A stretch of 34,439 nucleotides of DNA from NCBI RefSeq assembly GCF_030282845.1, contig NZ_JASTWE010000041.1, forward strand, positions 1-34,439. Reading direction: 5' to 3'. Shown here piece by piece: positions 33,830-34,439 of the stretch (positions are counted from its first letter, which is position 1; each line of letters starts with the position of its first letter). The translations under genes were made by a program, and so were the position numbers. Origin of the DNA: Pseudodesulfovibrio pelocollis (GTDB lineage Bacteria > Desulfobacterota > Desulfovibrionia > Desulfovibrionales > Desulfovibrionaceae). The notes beneath the pieces are model-generated. The model was not told where the DNA came from. It saw only the letters and a list, made by a program, of their open reading frames with translations, and searched no databases.

Positions 33830-34297
33830 ATGTTGCCCGGAAGCGGAACCATTGGCAAAATCGCCCAGTTCTCCCTGCGTTTGCTCCTGGGCGCGGGCCT
33901 CGCCGCGCAGGCCGCCTATGTTGGATTCTATTTCTTTGGAATAACATTTATTTTTCTGCTCGACACCCTGTCTCTCAGCTTCGCCTATTGGCACACTATG
34001 CCTTGGCTGCTTTACGGTGCTCTGGGATTGTTTGTCATTGGCAGCATCCACCTACTGGCGCGGCTTTTCCGCCAAGGGCCGGAAAAATTCCGCAAGCGGC
34101 GGCTGGACGCCCTGGCCAGCCTCGCCTGCATCGCGCTGCCGGGCTGGGTCAACGGTTCCCTGGCCCTTGAGGGAAATCTGACCCTTGAGAGCCACCTGTT
34201 TTATGCCTGGTTCACCGGCTTCAACCTCCTCGTCCTCTGCCTGATCGCTATCCCCCGCGCCCACGGGTATGTCTTCGGGTTGGGCGGGCGTGAATAA
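33830..34297 (+). CDS. Hypothetical membrane protein
   Basis: A 155-residue protein with about four hydrophobic segments (roughly 12-45, 50-70, 88-105 and 118-140) and a basic loop (RLFRQGPEKFRKRRLD near 80). No family is recognised. The start is uncertain because no clear ribosome site precedes the ATG at 33830. Base use is less GC-rich than in its neighbours around 33910-34040, a common trait of membrane segments. It is probably transcribed with rnhA. Confidence 0.55.
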   Translation: MLPGSGTIGKIAQFSLRLLLGAGLAAQAAYVGFYFFGITFIFLLDTLSLSFAYWHTMPWLLYGALGLFVIGSIHLLARLFRQGPEKFRKRRLDALASLACIALPGWVNGSLALEGNLTLESHLFYAWFTGFNLLVLCLIAIPRAHGYVFGLGGRE

Positions 34298-34343
34298 CTG
34301 GACCTGCCGACGCGAAAGCGTCACGTCGATGTTTTCGGCAAAC

Positions 34344-34432
34344 CCTGTCAAGCGGACTTCTTAGCCCTTTGCACCCCTTTCCTGCCCTGCTCGCGCCCGT
34401 TTTCCGTTCCTCTCCAAAACCCGTGTTATCCA
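34344..34432 (+). promoter_or_regulatory. Three-box control element C, at the window end
   Basis: CCTGTCAA (34344-34351), 42 bases, CGCCCGTTTTCC (34394-34405), then TCCAAAACCCGTGTTA (34413-34428), which matches box 3 of element A at 10 of 16 positions with no gap. The spacing is the same as in A and B, and TATCCA follows at the -10 position. The gene it controls lies beyond the window; by analogy a phage-type module is expected. Confidence 0.6.
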
Positions 34433-34439
34433 GCCGTCA

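Overview
The window is GC-rich, densely coded bacterial DNA. Gene content fits a sulfate-reducing Desulfovibrionaceae-type organism (Desulfovibrio/Pseudodesulfovibrio): a FecR-RTX surface protein, a GNAT-nitrilase fusion, a Rne/Rng RNase, QueH and HemW. This assignment is inferred from gene content, not from a marker gene. No rRNA, tRNA, CRISPR, integrase, phage repressor or replication gene was seen. No gene-free stretch exceeds 300 bases.

Layout. (1) 3-179: the 3' end of a phage tail-fibre assembly protein. (2) 262-4342, minus strand: housekeeping genes (DUF985 cupin, SlyX, DMT exporter, small membrane protein, cyclase-family hydrolase, tRNA-dihydrouridine synthase). (3) 4508-7844: a holin, an XhlA-like protein, terminase large subunit and a small GNAT-like protein on the plus strand, with a TPR lipoprotein gene inserted antisense. 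(4) 7999-14814: a 1616-residue FecR-RTX protein and, convergent with it, a 622-residue glycine-rich fibre-like protein. (5) 15096-18395: a small virion protein, T7/BPP-1-type portal, Bbp19-like protein, scaffold and a 32-codon stub that is probably the start of a lost capsid gene, followed by a structured dispersed repeat. (6) 18580-21463: an unknown protein and three tandem paralogous membrane proteins. (7) 21497-34297: host genes (rlmN, ZIP transporter, GNAT-nitrilase, cytosine-deaminase-like, trmI, radical SAM, RNase G/E, queH, hemW, rnhA and several small membrane proteins).

The most interesting signal joins these pieces. Phage-type modules lie apart, separated by ordinary host genes. Two of them (holin at 4508, portal operon at 15096) are preceded by the same three-box element with identical internal spacing, and a third copy ends the window (34344-34432), presumably upstream of another module. 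This looks like a dispersed, co-regulated, domesticated virion locus, possibly of gene-transfer-agent type, rather than one intact prophage. The apparent loss of the capsid gene here means that it is either decayed or takes its capsid from another locus. A second signal is a dispersed repeat (18411-18532 and 30201-30401) whose two copies keep an internal stem through a compensatory base-pair change.
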